DNA of 64,000 nt from Pseudomonadota bacterium (GTDB lineage: Bacteria > Pseudomonadota > Gammaproteobacteria > Burkholderiales > Burkholderiaceae_C): the NCBI GenBank assembly GCA_023442945.1, contig JAEZWW010000117.1, positions 1-64,000 of the forward strand. Direction: 5' to 3'. The translations under genes and the position numbers were made by a program. Every line of letters starts with the position of its first letter. Position 1 is the first letter of the stretch. Under the pieces are notes generated by a model. That model worked only from the letters and a program-made list of their open reading frames with translations, did not search any database and was not told the origin of the DNA. Positions 54,377-61,824 of the stretch are shown here, piece by piece.

Positions 54377-54430
54377 AATTGCCTGCCGGCCCTACGCGGG
54401 GTTGCGCGGGCAGCTACTTAATTGGTAGCA
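54377..54430 (-). repeat. Dispersed repeat copy 15, after ppa
   Basis: AATTGCCTGCCGGCCCTACG, CGGGGTTGCGCGGGCAGCTA and CTTAATTGGTAGCA, a somewhat shorter copy directly after the ppa stop. Confidence 0.75.
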
Positions 54431-54474
54431 GAAGGGTGAGCGCACAGACACTCGCTTAATCGCGCAAGCCCGCC

Positions 54475-54504
54475 AAAAAAGCCCCGCCCACGCGGGGCTT
54501 TTTT
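54475..54504. terminator. Bidirectional intrinsic terminator after ppa
   Basis: Six A, then GCCCCGC-CCAC-GCGGGGC (54481-54498), then six T. Works for ppa on the plus strand and for the small gene at 54903-55310 on the minus strand. Confidence 0.9.
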
Positions 54505-54564
54505 GCGTCTGAGGGTAGGGTGCGCTCTCAGGGCGCAGGGCTGCAGCGCAAGCCCTGATGGAGT

Positions 54565-54622
54565 GGCCAAGCGGCTGCCAGCCCTAGTACCCCGCGCGCA
54601 GGCAGCTTCACCATCGATAGCG
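54565..54622 (-). repeat. Dispersed repeat copy 16
   Basis: GCCAAGCGGCTGCCAGCCCT, AGTACCCCGCGCGCAGGCAG and CTTCACCATCGATAGCG, diverged in the middle block. Lies in the 532-bp gap 54371-54902, which holds three repeat copies and a terminator but no gene I can support. Confidence 0.65.
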
Positions 54623-54717
54623 TGGCAGCGCCGGTCCGCCAGAGCGAACGTGGCAACGCTGACACGTCGCAGGTCAGCCTTCCGCGCCGGCACAGGTGAC
54701 CAGCGGCTGCGCAGCGC

Positions 54718-54778
54718 TTTGCAAGGAAATCGGCCTCTGGCCCTGGATCCCATTGCGCCGGCAGCTATCAAAATAGGT
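54718..54778 (-). repeat. Dispersed repeat copy 17
   Basis: TTTGCAAGGAAATCGGCCTC, TGGCCCTGGATCCCATTGCG and CCGGCAGCTATCAAAATAGG. Third copy in about 400 bp. Confidence 0.8.
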
Positions 54779-54902
54779 CCGAATCAAGGTTGGCATCGCG
54801 CCACGACGATCGCTGACGCACGCCAGCTCAGGCGGCCGCCAGCGCTAAGGCTCGCGCGTCAGCTTCAGCGAAGCATCGCCTTGGTCACCGGTGCTGGCCC
54901 GA

Positions 54903-55310
54903 TCAAGCAGCTGCCAGCGCCAAGGCCTGCGCGTTCGCATCGGCCGGGTCGCTGGCCAGCAGCACCGGCACGCCGTAGGCCTTGCTCAGCGGCGTCTGGT
55001 TGACCTGCAGAAAGTCGCGGTTCGACTGGTCGGGCTGGCAGGTCACGACCATGCCTTTGCACCAGGTCTGGAAGGCCTCGCGGTGCTGCTTGAGCCACAG
55101 GATGGTGGTCTTGCGGCTTTCGTGGACTTCGGCACCCGCGCGCTCGTGCGGCATGGGGTCGTACACCAGCGCAAACGGCGTCTGCGCCGCCATCAGCTGC
55201 GCCATCTCGGCCAGCCAGGCCTGCGTCTGCGCCAAGTCGGCCGGCATGGCGCGCAAGCGGGCGATCGGCAGGTGGGTGGTGTCAAGGATGGGGGTGGAAG
55301 AAGAGGGCAT
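54903..55310 (-). CDS. Small uncharacterised protein behind a Fur box
   Basis: 135 residues, no signal peptide or membrane segment. I do not recognise a named domain. Sequence features: LPIARLRAMPADLAQTQAWL, an acidic/His stretch PMPHERAGAEVHESRKTT, and WLKQHREAFQTWCKGMVVTC. The ATG has GGAG seven bases upstream. A 19-bp near-consensus Fur site lies 23 bp before the start, so the gene is very probably iron-repressed and may help in iron or heme handling. It stands alone between a bidirectional terminator and the LacI gene. Confidence 0.75.
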   Translation of the reverse strand: MPSSSTPILDTTHLPIARLRAMPADLAQTQAWLAEMAQLMAAQTPFALVYDPMPHERAGAEVHESRKTTILWLKQHREAFQTWCKGMVVTCQPDQSNRDFLQVNQTPLSKAYGVPVLLASDPADANAQALALAAA

Positions 55311-55332
55311 GGTGAGCTCCGCCGGGTCTACA

Positions 55333-55351
55333 AATGAGAATGATTGTCATT
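55333..55351. promoter_or_regulatory. Fur box
   Basis: AATGAGAATGATTGTCATT closely matches the 19-bp Fur consensus GATAATGATAATCATTATC and is nearly palindromic. It sits just upstream of the small gene that starts at 55310, where Fur with Fe2+ would block transcription. Confidence 0.82.
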
Positions 55352-55464
55352 TGCAAAAGATTTCGGAGCGACGCGTAGGGGCAATCGGACACCCTCGCGA
55401 TGCGCGCCTTGCCGGTTCGCGCAGTGGCTTGGCGTCGCGCATCCGTGGCGCGGCGTTCCCCGAA

Positions 55465-55530
55465 GATTCTGATCAAATCGGCCGCCGGCCCTACAGCCGA
55501 TTGCGCGGCCAGCTCCCGATTGCATAGCGA
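55465..55530 (-). repeat. Dispersed repeat copy 18
   Basis: GATTCTGATCAAATCGGCCG, CCGGCCCTACAGCCGATTGC, GCGGCCAGCTCCCGATTGCA and TAGCGA, in the 332-bp gap between the Fur-box gene and the LacI gene. Confidence 0.83.
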
Positions 55531-55539
55531 GGACAGAGG

Positions 55540-55560
55540 GCCGCAGCCACAGGCTGCGGC
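55540..55560. terminator. Strong hairpin downstream of the LacI-family gene
   Basis: GCCGCAGCC-ACA-GGCTGCGGC, a perfect 9-bp stem. No T run follows on either strand, so termination is uncertain. Confidence 0.35.
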
Positions 55561-55642
55561 GCCAGCACCGCCATGTCCGCGCCGCCGTGCGGGCGAGTCA
55601 AACGCCCCATCCGCCGCGGCGGCCGCTTGACCCGGGCACGGC

Positions 55643-56683
55643 TTAGGGCAGGTTTTCGCGAAAGATGACCTGGCTGCGCGTGGTCTCAACGCCCAGCAGC
55701 GGCTCGCGCCGCTCGCGCAGGTTGACGAAGATGCGCGCGCAGCTCAGCACCGTGGCTTGGGGGTTCTGGGTGATCACCGCGTCCAGCGTGCCGTCGATCA
55801 GCAGCGCGCGCGTGTCGGGCGTCAGGCCGTGGCCGACGAAGGCGGTGGCGCCGTTGCGGTCGACTTCCTTCAAGGCGCGGGCGACGCCGTCGGCCGCGCC
55901 GCCGATGTTGTAGATGCCGGCCAGCTGCGGGTATTGCTCCAGCAGGGCGCGCATCTGGCGGTAGTTCAGTTCGGCATCGTCCTGGCCTTCGCGCAGGCCG
56001 ACGACCGTCAGGCGCGGGAACAGCTCGTCCATCACGCTGTGAAAGCCGGCCTCGCGCTCCACATGGGCGCTGTAGCTGCGGCTGCCGGCGATCAGTGCCA
56101 CGCTGGCGCTGCGCGCGCCGATGAAGCGCCCGACCAGGTAGCCCGCGGTACGCCCCGCCGCCCGGTTGTCCAGCCCCAGGTAGGCCGAACGAGGCGAGTT
56201 CGGCAGGTCCGAAATCAGTGTGACCACGTGCACGCCGGCGGCCACCAATTCATTGACGGCTTCGCGCACGGCGGGGTGGTCCAGCGGCATCACCGCCACG
56301 CCATCCGACTGCGCGCCATGGCGGCGCAGTGCCGCGGCCAGCTCCAGCGGGTTGAAACTTTCGATGAATTCGGTGCGGCAGCGCACCTGCAGGCTGGCCC
56401 AGTGCTCGCGCGAGGTGCTGACCATGTCGCCCAGCATGCGGATGAAGCGGTTGCTGCCATTGGGCAGCAAGAAGCTCAGCCGCAACGGGCGTGCCTGCGC
56501 GCCCTGCGGGGCAGCGCCAGGGTCGGCCGCGTCGGGCAGGTAGTCCAGCGCAGCGGCGGCGCGCAGCACGCGCTCCACGGTGGCGCTGCGCACGCCCGGG
56601 CGCTTGTTCAGCACGCGGTCCACGGTGGCGGTGGACACGCCGGCTTCTCGCGCAATGTCAGGAATGCGGGGGACTTTGGACAC
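55643..56683 (-). CDS. LacI family transcriptional regulator of the RuBisCO-like operon
   Basis: 346 residues. N-terminal HTH (RIPDIAREAGVSTATVDRVLNKRPGVRSATVERVL) and a periplasmic-binding-protein-like effector domain (LSFLLPNGSNRFIRMLGDMV, YNIGGAADGVARALKEV, AFVGHGLTPDTRALLIDGTL). The effector half resembles LacI proteins that sense sugars or sugar acids. The start is GTG: an in-frame TGA lies five codons upstream. It is divergent from the ABC/RuBisCO-like/kinase operon, with several TTTGATG-like dyads between. Confidence 0.93.
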   Translation of the reverse strand: MSKVPRIPDIAREAGVSTATVDRVLNKRPGVRSATVERVLRAAAALDYLPDAADPGAAPQGAQARPLRLSFLLPNGSNRFIRMLGDMVSTSREHWASLQVRCRTEFIESFNPLELAAALRRHGAQSDGVAVMPLDHPAVREAVNELVAAGVHVVTLISDLPNSPRSAYLGLDNRAAGRTAGYLVGRFIGARSASVALIAGSRSYSAHVEREAGFHSVMDELFPRLTVVGLREGQDDAELNYRQMRALLEQYPQLAGIYNIGGAADGVARALKEVDRNGATAFVGHGLTPDTRALLIDGTLDAVITQNPQATVLSCARIFVNLRERREPLLGVETTRSQVIFRENLP

Positions 56684-56699
56684 GTTGATGGGACATCAA

Positions 56700-56780
56700 A
56701 AAACATCAAATCGATTTGTGGATTTTGATGGGTAGCATGGATAACATCAACATCAGTTGATTTGAAAACCATCAAATCAG
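56700..56780. promoter_or_regulatory. Operator region between the LacI gene and the RuBisCO-like operon
   Basis: CAAATCGATTTG (56707-56718) is a perfect 12-bp palindrome. TGATTTG (56758-56764) and CAAATCA (56773-56779) form 7-bp arms with an 8-bp spacer. Further CATCAA/TTGATG half sites lie between. Two similar dyads about 55 bp apart fit LacI-type binding and perhaps looping. Binding is inferred. Confidence 0.6.
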
Positions 56781-56837
56781 ATCACAAAAATTGCTGCGCC
56801 GCATCAAGAAAGATGCCGCTGCAAGACAGGAGACAGC

Positions 56838-56894
56838 ATGCGCGCCAACGACCCCCTTTTTGCTCGCCACCGGCTTGGGGCGGCGTGCGCCTGA
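56838..56894 (+). CDS. Possible 18-residue leader peptide
   Basis: ATG at 56838 behind AGGAGACAGC opens a frame MRANDPLFARHRLGAACA ending at TGA 56892-56894, 43 bp before the first permease. It has the best ribosome site in the leader. It may be a real upstream frame, or the remnant of an earlier start. Weak evidence. Confidence 0.25.
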   Translation: MRANDPLFARHRLGAACA

Positions 56895-56937
56895 TCGGCT
56901 GCCGACAACGCTACCGCTTCCCGGACCCGGAATTCGC

Positions 56938-57630
56938 GTGACCTACGACTTCGACTTTGCCAGTGTGCTGGCGGCCTGGCCGCAGTTCCTGCAAGGCGCC
57001 TGGGTGACAGTGTTGCTGTCCTTTCCCGCCACGGTGCTGGGGTTTGTGGGCGGCACGTTGCTCGCGATCGGGCGGCGCGGGGACCAGCGCTGGCTGGCCA
57101 GCCTGTGCGGCGCCTATGTGGAAGTGGTGCGCAACACGCCCTTGCTGGTGCAGGTCTTTCTGATGTTCTTTGGCTTGTCCAGCCTGGGCTGGAAGGTGTC
57201 GGCCTATGGCGCGGCGCTGGCTTCGCTGATCATCAACGTGGCCGCGTATTCGTGCGAGATCATGCGCGCTGGCATGGATTCAGTGCACAAGGGGCAACTG
57301 GAAGCGGCCGAATGCCTGGGTTTGACGCGCCGGCAGGTGTACTGGCACGTGATCCTTCGCCCGGCGATGGAAAAGGTCTACCCGGCGCTGACCAGCCAGT
57401 TCGTGCTGCTGATGCTGGCGTCGTCCATCACCTCGCAGATTTCGGTGGAAGAGCTCACGGCCGCGGCCGCGCGCGTGCAGTCCGACACCTTTCGCCCGTT
57501 TGAGGCCTACATCGTCGTCGCCGTCGCCTACCTGGTGCTGTCGCTGCTGATGCGCCTGGGACTGTGGCTGTTCGGCCAGTTGGTGTTCACGCGGCGCCGC
57601 CGCATGGGCGCGGCCGGAGGTGGCCGGTGA
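56938..57630 (+). CDS. Polar-amino-acid-type ABC transporter permease (HisM/GlnP family)
   Basis: 230 residues, about five helices. The N-terminus (YDFDFASVLAAWPQFLQGAW) and EAA loop (GQLEAAECLGLTRRQVYWHVILRPA) are typical of HisMQ permeases. A GTG start at 56938 gives the standard N-terminus; an ATG at 56791 in the same frame would add an unlikely 49-residue lead. First permease of the operon; its stop overlaps the next start (GTGA). Confidence 0.92.
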   Translation: MTYDFDFASVLAAWPQFLQGAWVTVLLSFPATVLGFVGGTLLAIGRRGDQRWLASLCGAYVEVVRNTPLLVQVFLMFFGLSSLGWKVSAYGAALASLIINVAAYSCEIMRAGMDSVHKGQLEAAECLGLTRRQVYWHVILRPAMEKVYPALTSQFVLLMLASSITSQISVEELTAAAARVQSDTFRPFEAYIVVAVAYLVLSLLMRLGLWLFGQLVFTRRRRMGAAGGGR

Positions 57631-58301
57631 TCGACGGCGGCTTCAACATCCACCACCTGCAGTACCTGCTGTGGGGCGCGCTGTGGACCATCGGCCTGTC
57701 GCTGATCGCCTTCGTCGGCGGTGGCCTGGCCGGCGCGGTGATTGCGCTGGCACGCATCAGCCCAGTCAAGGCCGTCCGCTGGGCCAGCATCGCCTGGGTG
57801 CAGCTGATCCAGGGCACGCCGCTGCTGGTGGTGCTGTTCGTGTGCTTCTTCGGCCTGTCGATCCTGGGCTTCGAGTTGCCCGCCATCGTGGCCGCCAGCT
57901 TCGCCATGATCGTCTACGTCAGCGCCTACCTTGGCGAGATCTGGCGCGGCTGCATCGAATCGGTGCCACCCACGCAATGGGAAGCGGCCGAATGCCTAGC
58001 CCTGACGCGCGCGCAACGCATGCGCCTGGTGGTGCTGCCGCAAGCGGTGCGCATCGCCACACCGCCCACCGTCGGCTTCATGGTGCAGATCGTCAAGAAC
58101 ACCTCGCTCGCGTCGATCGTCGGTTTTGTCGAGCTGGTGCGCGCCGGCCAGCTGATCAACAACTCCATCTTCCAGCCCTTCGTGGTGTACCTGGTCATCG
58201 CGGTCATGTACTTCGCGATGTGCTACCCCTTGTCCGTCTGGAGTCGTCGCCTTGAAAAGCGGCTGCACTTTGCGACGCGCGCCGCCCCGGAGCCCGCATG
58301 A
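57627..58301 (+). CDS. Polar-amino-acid-type ABC transporter permease
   Basis: 224 residues. Helix 1 NIHHLQYLLWGALWTIGLSL and the EAA loop TQWEAAECLALTRAQRMRLVVLPQAV are typical. The GTG at 57627 overlaps the stop of the preceding permease, and the stop overlaps the ATPase start as ATGA, so the transporter genes are translationally coupled. Together the two permeases form the membrane channel of the importer. Confidence 0.92.
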   Translation: MIDGGFNIHHLQYLLWGALWTIGLSLIAFVGGGLAGAVIALARISPVKAVRWASIAWVQLIQGTPLLVVLFVCFFGLSILGFELPAIVAASFAMIVYVSAYLGEIWRGCIESVPPTQWEAAECLALTRAQRMRLVVLPQAVRIATPPTVGFMVQIVKNTSLASIVGFVELVRAGQLINNSIFQPFVVYLVIAVMYFAMCYPLSVWSRRLEKRLHFATRAAPEPA

Positions 58302-59041
58302 ACGCCGACACCTTCACCCCCGTCGTCCAGCTGCGGGACGTCCACAAGCGCTTCGGCCACAACCATGTGCTCAAGGGCGTTTCCTTCGCCATCCCCAAGG
58401 GCGAAGTCACGGCCATCATCGGTCAGAGCGGCTCGGGCAAAAGCACGGCGCTGCGCTGCATCGACCGGCTGGAGGTGATCGACAGTGGCACCATCCAGGT
58501 CTGCGGCCACGCCGTGCACGACCCGGCGGTCAACCTGCGTCAGCTGCGGCAGGACGTGGGCATCGTCTTTCAAAGCTACAACCTGTTCCCGCACCTGACG
58601 GTGGAACAGAACATCACCCTGGCGCCCAAGGCGGTCAAAGGCCTGTCGACGGCCGACGCGCGTGAAGTGGCGCAGCGCACGCTGGGTCAGGTGGGGCTTG
58701 CCGAGAAAGCCGGCGCTTATCCCGAACAACTGTCTGGCGGCCAGCAGCAGCGCGTGGCGATTGCGCGCTCGCTGGCGATGGAGCCGCAGGTCATGCTGTT
58801 CGACGAAGTGACGTCCGCGCTGGACCCGCAGCTGACCGGCGAAGTGCTGCGCGTCATGGAGCAACTGGCCAAAGGCGGCATGACCATGGTGCTGGTCACG
58901 CACGAAATGGAATTTGCCGCCCGCGTGGCCGACACCGTCATCTACATGCACGAAGGCAAGGTCTGGGAGACCGGCCCCGGCAGCATGCTGCGCGACCCGC
59001 AAACGCCGGAACTGCGCGCTTTCTTGTCGCACGGCTTGTAA
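58298..59041 (+). CDS. Polar-amino-acid-type ABC transporter ATPase (GlnQ/HisP-like)
   Basis: 247 residues. Walker A GQSGSGKSTALR, Q-loop FQSYNLFPHLTVEQN, signature LSGGQQQRVAIARSLA, Walker B VMLFDEVTSALDP and switch VTHEMEFA are all intact. Length and order are standard for the family. The start overlaps the permease stop. Confidence 0.95.
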   Translation: MNADTFTPVVQLRDVHKRFGHNHVLKGVSFAIPKGEVTAIIGQSGSGKSTALRCIDRLEVIDSGTIQVCGHAVHDPAVNLRQLRQDVGIVFQSYNLFPHLTVEQNITLAPKAVKGLSTADAREVAQRTLGQVGLAEKAGAYPEQLSGGQQQRVAIARSLAMEPQVMLFDEVTSALDPQLTGEVLRVMEQLAKGGMTMVLVTHEMEFAARVADTVIYMHEGKVWETGPGSMLRDPQTPELRAFLSHGL

Positions 59042-59096
59042 GCACGTCCGGCGGCCACACGAAATCAATTACTCACACCCATAAAGGAGACTTGCC

Positions 59097-59891
59097 ATGA
59101 AGATCCCCACCACCACACGCCGCGCCGTCCTGGCCCTGACGCTGGGCGCCTTGTGCTTGCCCGCGCTGGCCGATTTGCCGGAGATCAAGGCCAGCGGCAA
59201 GCTGCGCGTGGGCGTCGATCTGGGCGCACCGTTCTACGGCTTCGTGGACGACAAGATGCAGCCCACCGGCTCGGACGTGGACGCCGCGCGCCAACTGGCC
59301 AAGGACCTGGGCCTGCAGCTGGAGATCGTCAACACCACCAACTCGGCGCGCATTCCCAACCTGCTGTCCAACAAGGTGGACCTGATCATCTCTTCGCTGT
59401 CGATCACGCCGGAGCGCCAGAAGGCGGTGGACTTTTCCATCCCCTACGGGGCGATTCAGGCCGCCGTCGGCGCGCCCAAGAGTTTGAAACTCACCGGCAT
59501 CGAAGACCTGGCCGGCAAGACCGTGGCGGTGACGCGCGGTGGCCCGCAGGACAAGATCGTGAGCGAGCGCGCGCCGCAAGCCAAGGTGGTGCGCTTTGAC
59601 GACGAAGCCGCGTCCATCACCGCCGCCGCCACCGGCCAAGCCGACATCGTCGCCATCACGCCGCCCATCATCGCCGCCATCGCCAAGCGCAACCCGCAGC
59701 GCGAGTTCGAGACCAAGTTCATCCTCCAGTCCTTCCAGCTCGGCATGGCCATGCGCAAGAACCAGCCGCAGCTGATGGCCGCCGTCAACGGCTGGATCAA
59801 GACCAACCTGGCCAACGGCAAGCTGAACGAGATCCACATGAAGTACGCCGGCGTGCCGGTGCCCAAGGAAATCATCGACGGCGCCAAGTAA
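59097..59891 (+). CDS. ABC transporter substrate-binding protein (family 3)
   Basis: 264 residues with a Sec signal (TTRRAVLALTLGALCLPALA). SBP_bac_3 pattern: GKLRVGVDLGAPFYGFVDDK, GSDVDAARQLAKDLGLQLEIV, RIPNLLSNKVDLIISSLSITPER. Most family members bind amino acids through an Arg for the carboxylate; here a polar carboxylate is likely, and the operon context suggests a hydroxy acid or acid sugar rather than an amino acid. Preceded by AAAGGAGAC, a good ribosome site. 55 bp after the ATPase gene. Confidence 0.92.
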   Translation: MKIPTTTRRAVLALTLGALCLPALADLPEIKASGKLRVGVDLGAPFYGFVDDKMQPTGSDVDAARQLAKDLGLQLEIVNTTNSARIPNLLSNKVDLIISSLSITPERQKAVDFSIPYGAIQAAVGAPKSLKLTGIEDLAGKTVAVTRGGPQDKIVSERAPQAKVVRFDDEAASITAAATGQADIVAITPPIIAAIAKRNPQREFETKFILQSFQLGMAMRKNQPQLMAAVNGWIKTNLANGKLNEIHMKYAGVPVPKEIIDGAK

Positions 59892-59932
59892 GCGCACGAC
59901 TCGACCCCAACACCCGAACAAGGAACGCAAGC

Positions 59933-60475
59933 ATGAGCCGACATTTCGGCGCCATCCGTCAGCTGGGCTACGTGGTCCCGGACATTGAGGAGGCGATGGC
60001 CTATTGGAGCAAGACCTTGGGCGTGGGCCCGTGGTTCTACAACCCGCGCGTGCCGATCGTGAACTACCGCTACCGCGGCGAAGCGTACGAGCCGAGCAAC
60101 TCCGTCGCGCTGGCCAATTCCGGCTACGTGCAGGTCGAGCTGATCCAGACGCGCAACGACGTGCCGTCCATGTACCGCGACTTCCAGCAGGCCGGCCGCA
60201 CCGGGCTGCAGCACATCGCCTACTGGACCAGCGACTACGACGCCGACCTGGCGCGGCTTTTGAAGGAAGGCTTCCAGCCGGTGATGAGTGGCGAAGTGGG
60301 AGAGCGCGGGCGCTTCGTCTACTTCGACACCGAATACCACCCCGGCACGGTGATCGAGCTGTCCGAAGTCGCCGGCCCCAAGGGCCGCATGTTCGACCTG
60401 ATCCGCAGCGAATCGGAACGCTGGGACGGCACCACCGACCCGATTCGCCCCTTCCCGGACCTGAGCAAGATCTGA
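59933..60475 (+). CDS. VOC (glyoxalase/epimerase) family metalloenzyme
   Basis: 180 residues, two beta-alpha-beta-beta-beta modules. Likely metal ligands are Gln10 (IRQLGYVVPD), Glu69 (VQVELIQ), His94 (GLQHIAYW) and Glu142 (TVIELSE), the Gln-Glu-His-Glu set seen in glyoxalase I. Substrate unknown; an isomerase, epimerase or lyase step on the imported acid is plausible. It lies 41 bp after the binding protein and 79 bp before the RuBisCO-like gene. Confidence 0.85.
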   Translation: MSRHFGAIRQLGYVVPDIEEAMAYWSKTLGVGPWFYNPRVPIVNYRYRGEAYEPSNSVALANSGYVQVELIQTRNDVPSMYRDFQQAGRTGLQHIAYWTSDYDADLARLLKEGFQPVMSGEVGERGRFVYFDTEYHPGTVIELSEVAGPKGRMFDLIRSESERWDGTTDPIRPFPDLSKI

Positions 60476-60554
60476 GCCGCAGCCCGCGTGGCCGCATACC
60501 CCGTGCCCTGTGCGCGTGCCTGCCGGCGCGCCGCGCGAAAGACCTGACTGCCGC

Positions 60555-61817
60555 ATGAACCCCGAGCGCATCCACGCCAGCTACCTGATTGAAACCCCGC
60601 TCGCGCCCGAGGCCGTGGCCGAGGTGATGGCCGGTGAGCAATCCTGCGGCACCTTCAAACGGGTCGAGGGGGAGACCGACGACCTGCGCGCCCGCGCCCG
60701 CGCCACGGTCGAATCCGTGCAGGAGTTGCCCGCCGCCGCCGCGCCCAGCCTGCCCAACGCGCTGCTAAAGCGGCAGCACCAGCCGGGGCCTTGGCGCCGC
60801 GCGCGGGTCCAACTGAGCTTTCCGGTCGCCAACATCGGCGCCAACCTGCCCACGCTGGCCGCCACCGTGGCCGGCAACCTGTACGACCTGGGCGAAAGCA
60901 CCGGCATGCGGCTGGAGACGTTGCAGCTGCCCGCCGACTACCGCCGCCGCTTCGAGCTGCCGCGCGTCGGCATCGCCGGCACGCGCGCCGCCACCGGCGT
61001 GGTCACCGGCGCGATGGTCGGCACCATCATCAAGCCCAACGTCGGCTTCTCGCCCGAACAGACGGCCGAACTGGTCGGTCGCCTGTGCGCGGCCGGGGTC
61101 GATTTCATCAAGGACGACGAGGTCTGCGCCGACCCCGACCACGCCCCGCTGGCGCAGCGCGTGCCCGCTGTCATGGCCGTGGTGCGTGCGCACGCCCAGC
61201 GCACCGGTAAGCAGGTCATGGTGGCCTTCAACATCACGGACGAGGTCGACGCCATGCGCCGCCACGCCGACCTAGTCCAGCGGGAAGGCGGCAGCTGCGT
61301 CATGGCCAGCCTGAACTGGTGCGGCTTTTCCGCCGTCCAGGCGCTGCGCCGCCACACGCCGCTGGCTCTGCACGGCCACCGCAACGGCTTTGGCGCGCTG
61401 TCGCGCCACCCGCTGTTGGGCATGGGGTACCAGGCCTACCAGGTGATGTGGCGGCTGACCGGCGTGGACCACATGCACGTGCACGGCTTGGCCGGCAAGT
61501 TTGCGCAGTCGGACGACGAAGTGATTGCCGGCGCGCGCGACTGCTTCACGCCGCTGGCGGACGGCGTGGACGACTGCGTGCTGCCCGCTTTTTCGTCCGG
61601 CCAATGGGCCGGCACGGTGCCGCCGACCTGGGCCGCCATTCAGCGCGACGACCTGCTGTTCATGTCCGGCGGCGGCATCCTGGCGCACCCGGGCGGCCCC
61701 GCCGCCGGGGTGGCCAGCATCCGCCAGGCGTGGGCCGCGGTGCGCGCCGGGCAGACGCTGCAACAAGCGGCGCCCACCCAGCCTGAGCTCGCCACCGCGC
61801 TGGCTTTTTTTGGCTGA
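60555..61817 (+). CDS. RuBisCO-like protein (OiaX/OiaT-type)
   Basis: 420 residues of the RuBisCO large-chain fold. Aligned by eye: Lys160 (GTIIKPNVG) equals K175; Asn162 replaces K177; K186-D-D-E189 (FIKDDEVC) equals carbamylated K201, D203, E204; His275-Arg276 (LHGHRNGFG) equals H294-R295; His310 and Lys315 (HVHGLAGKF) match H327 and K334; phosphate glycines in FMSGGGILAHPGG. So metal and phosphate sites are kept but a key lysine is lost, arguing against CO2 fixation. Relatives act on 3-oxo-isoapionate 4-phosphate. The kinase gene starts seven bases after the stop. Confidence 0.92.
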   Translation: MNPERIHASYLIETPLAPEAVAEVMAGEQSCGTFKRVEGETDDLRARARATVESVQELPAAAAPSLPNALLKRQHQPGPWRRARVQLSFPVANIGANLPTLAATVAGNLYDLGESTGMRLETLQLPADYRRRFELPRVGIAGTRAATGVVTGAMVGTIIKPNVGFSPEQTAELVGRLCAAGVDFIKDDEVCADPDHAPLAQRVPAVMAVVRAHAQRTGKQVMVAFNITDEVDAMRRHADLVQREGGSCVMASLNWCGFSAVQALRRHTPLALHGHRNGFGALSRHPLLGMGYQAYQVMWRLTGVDHMHVHGLAGKFAQSDDEVIAGARDCFTPLADGVDDCVLPAFSSGQWAGTVPPTWAAIQRDDLLFMSGGGILAHPGGPAAGVASIRQAWAAVRAGQTLQQAAPTQPELATALAFFG

Positions 61818-61824
61818 GGGCGCG

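Noticed and set aside
60555..61817. True RuBisCO large subunit for CO2 fixation
   Set aside because: Length, the Asn in place of a catalytic lysine, lack of a small-subunit or phosphoribulokinase gene, and the catabolic context all point to a RuBisCO-like protein.
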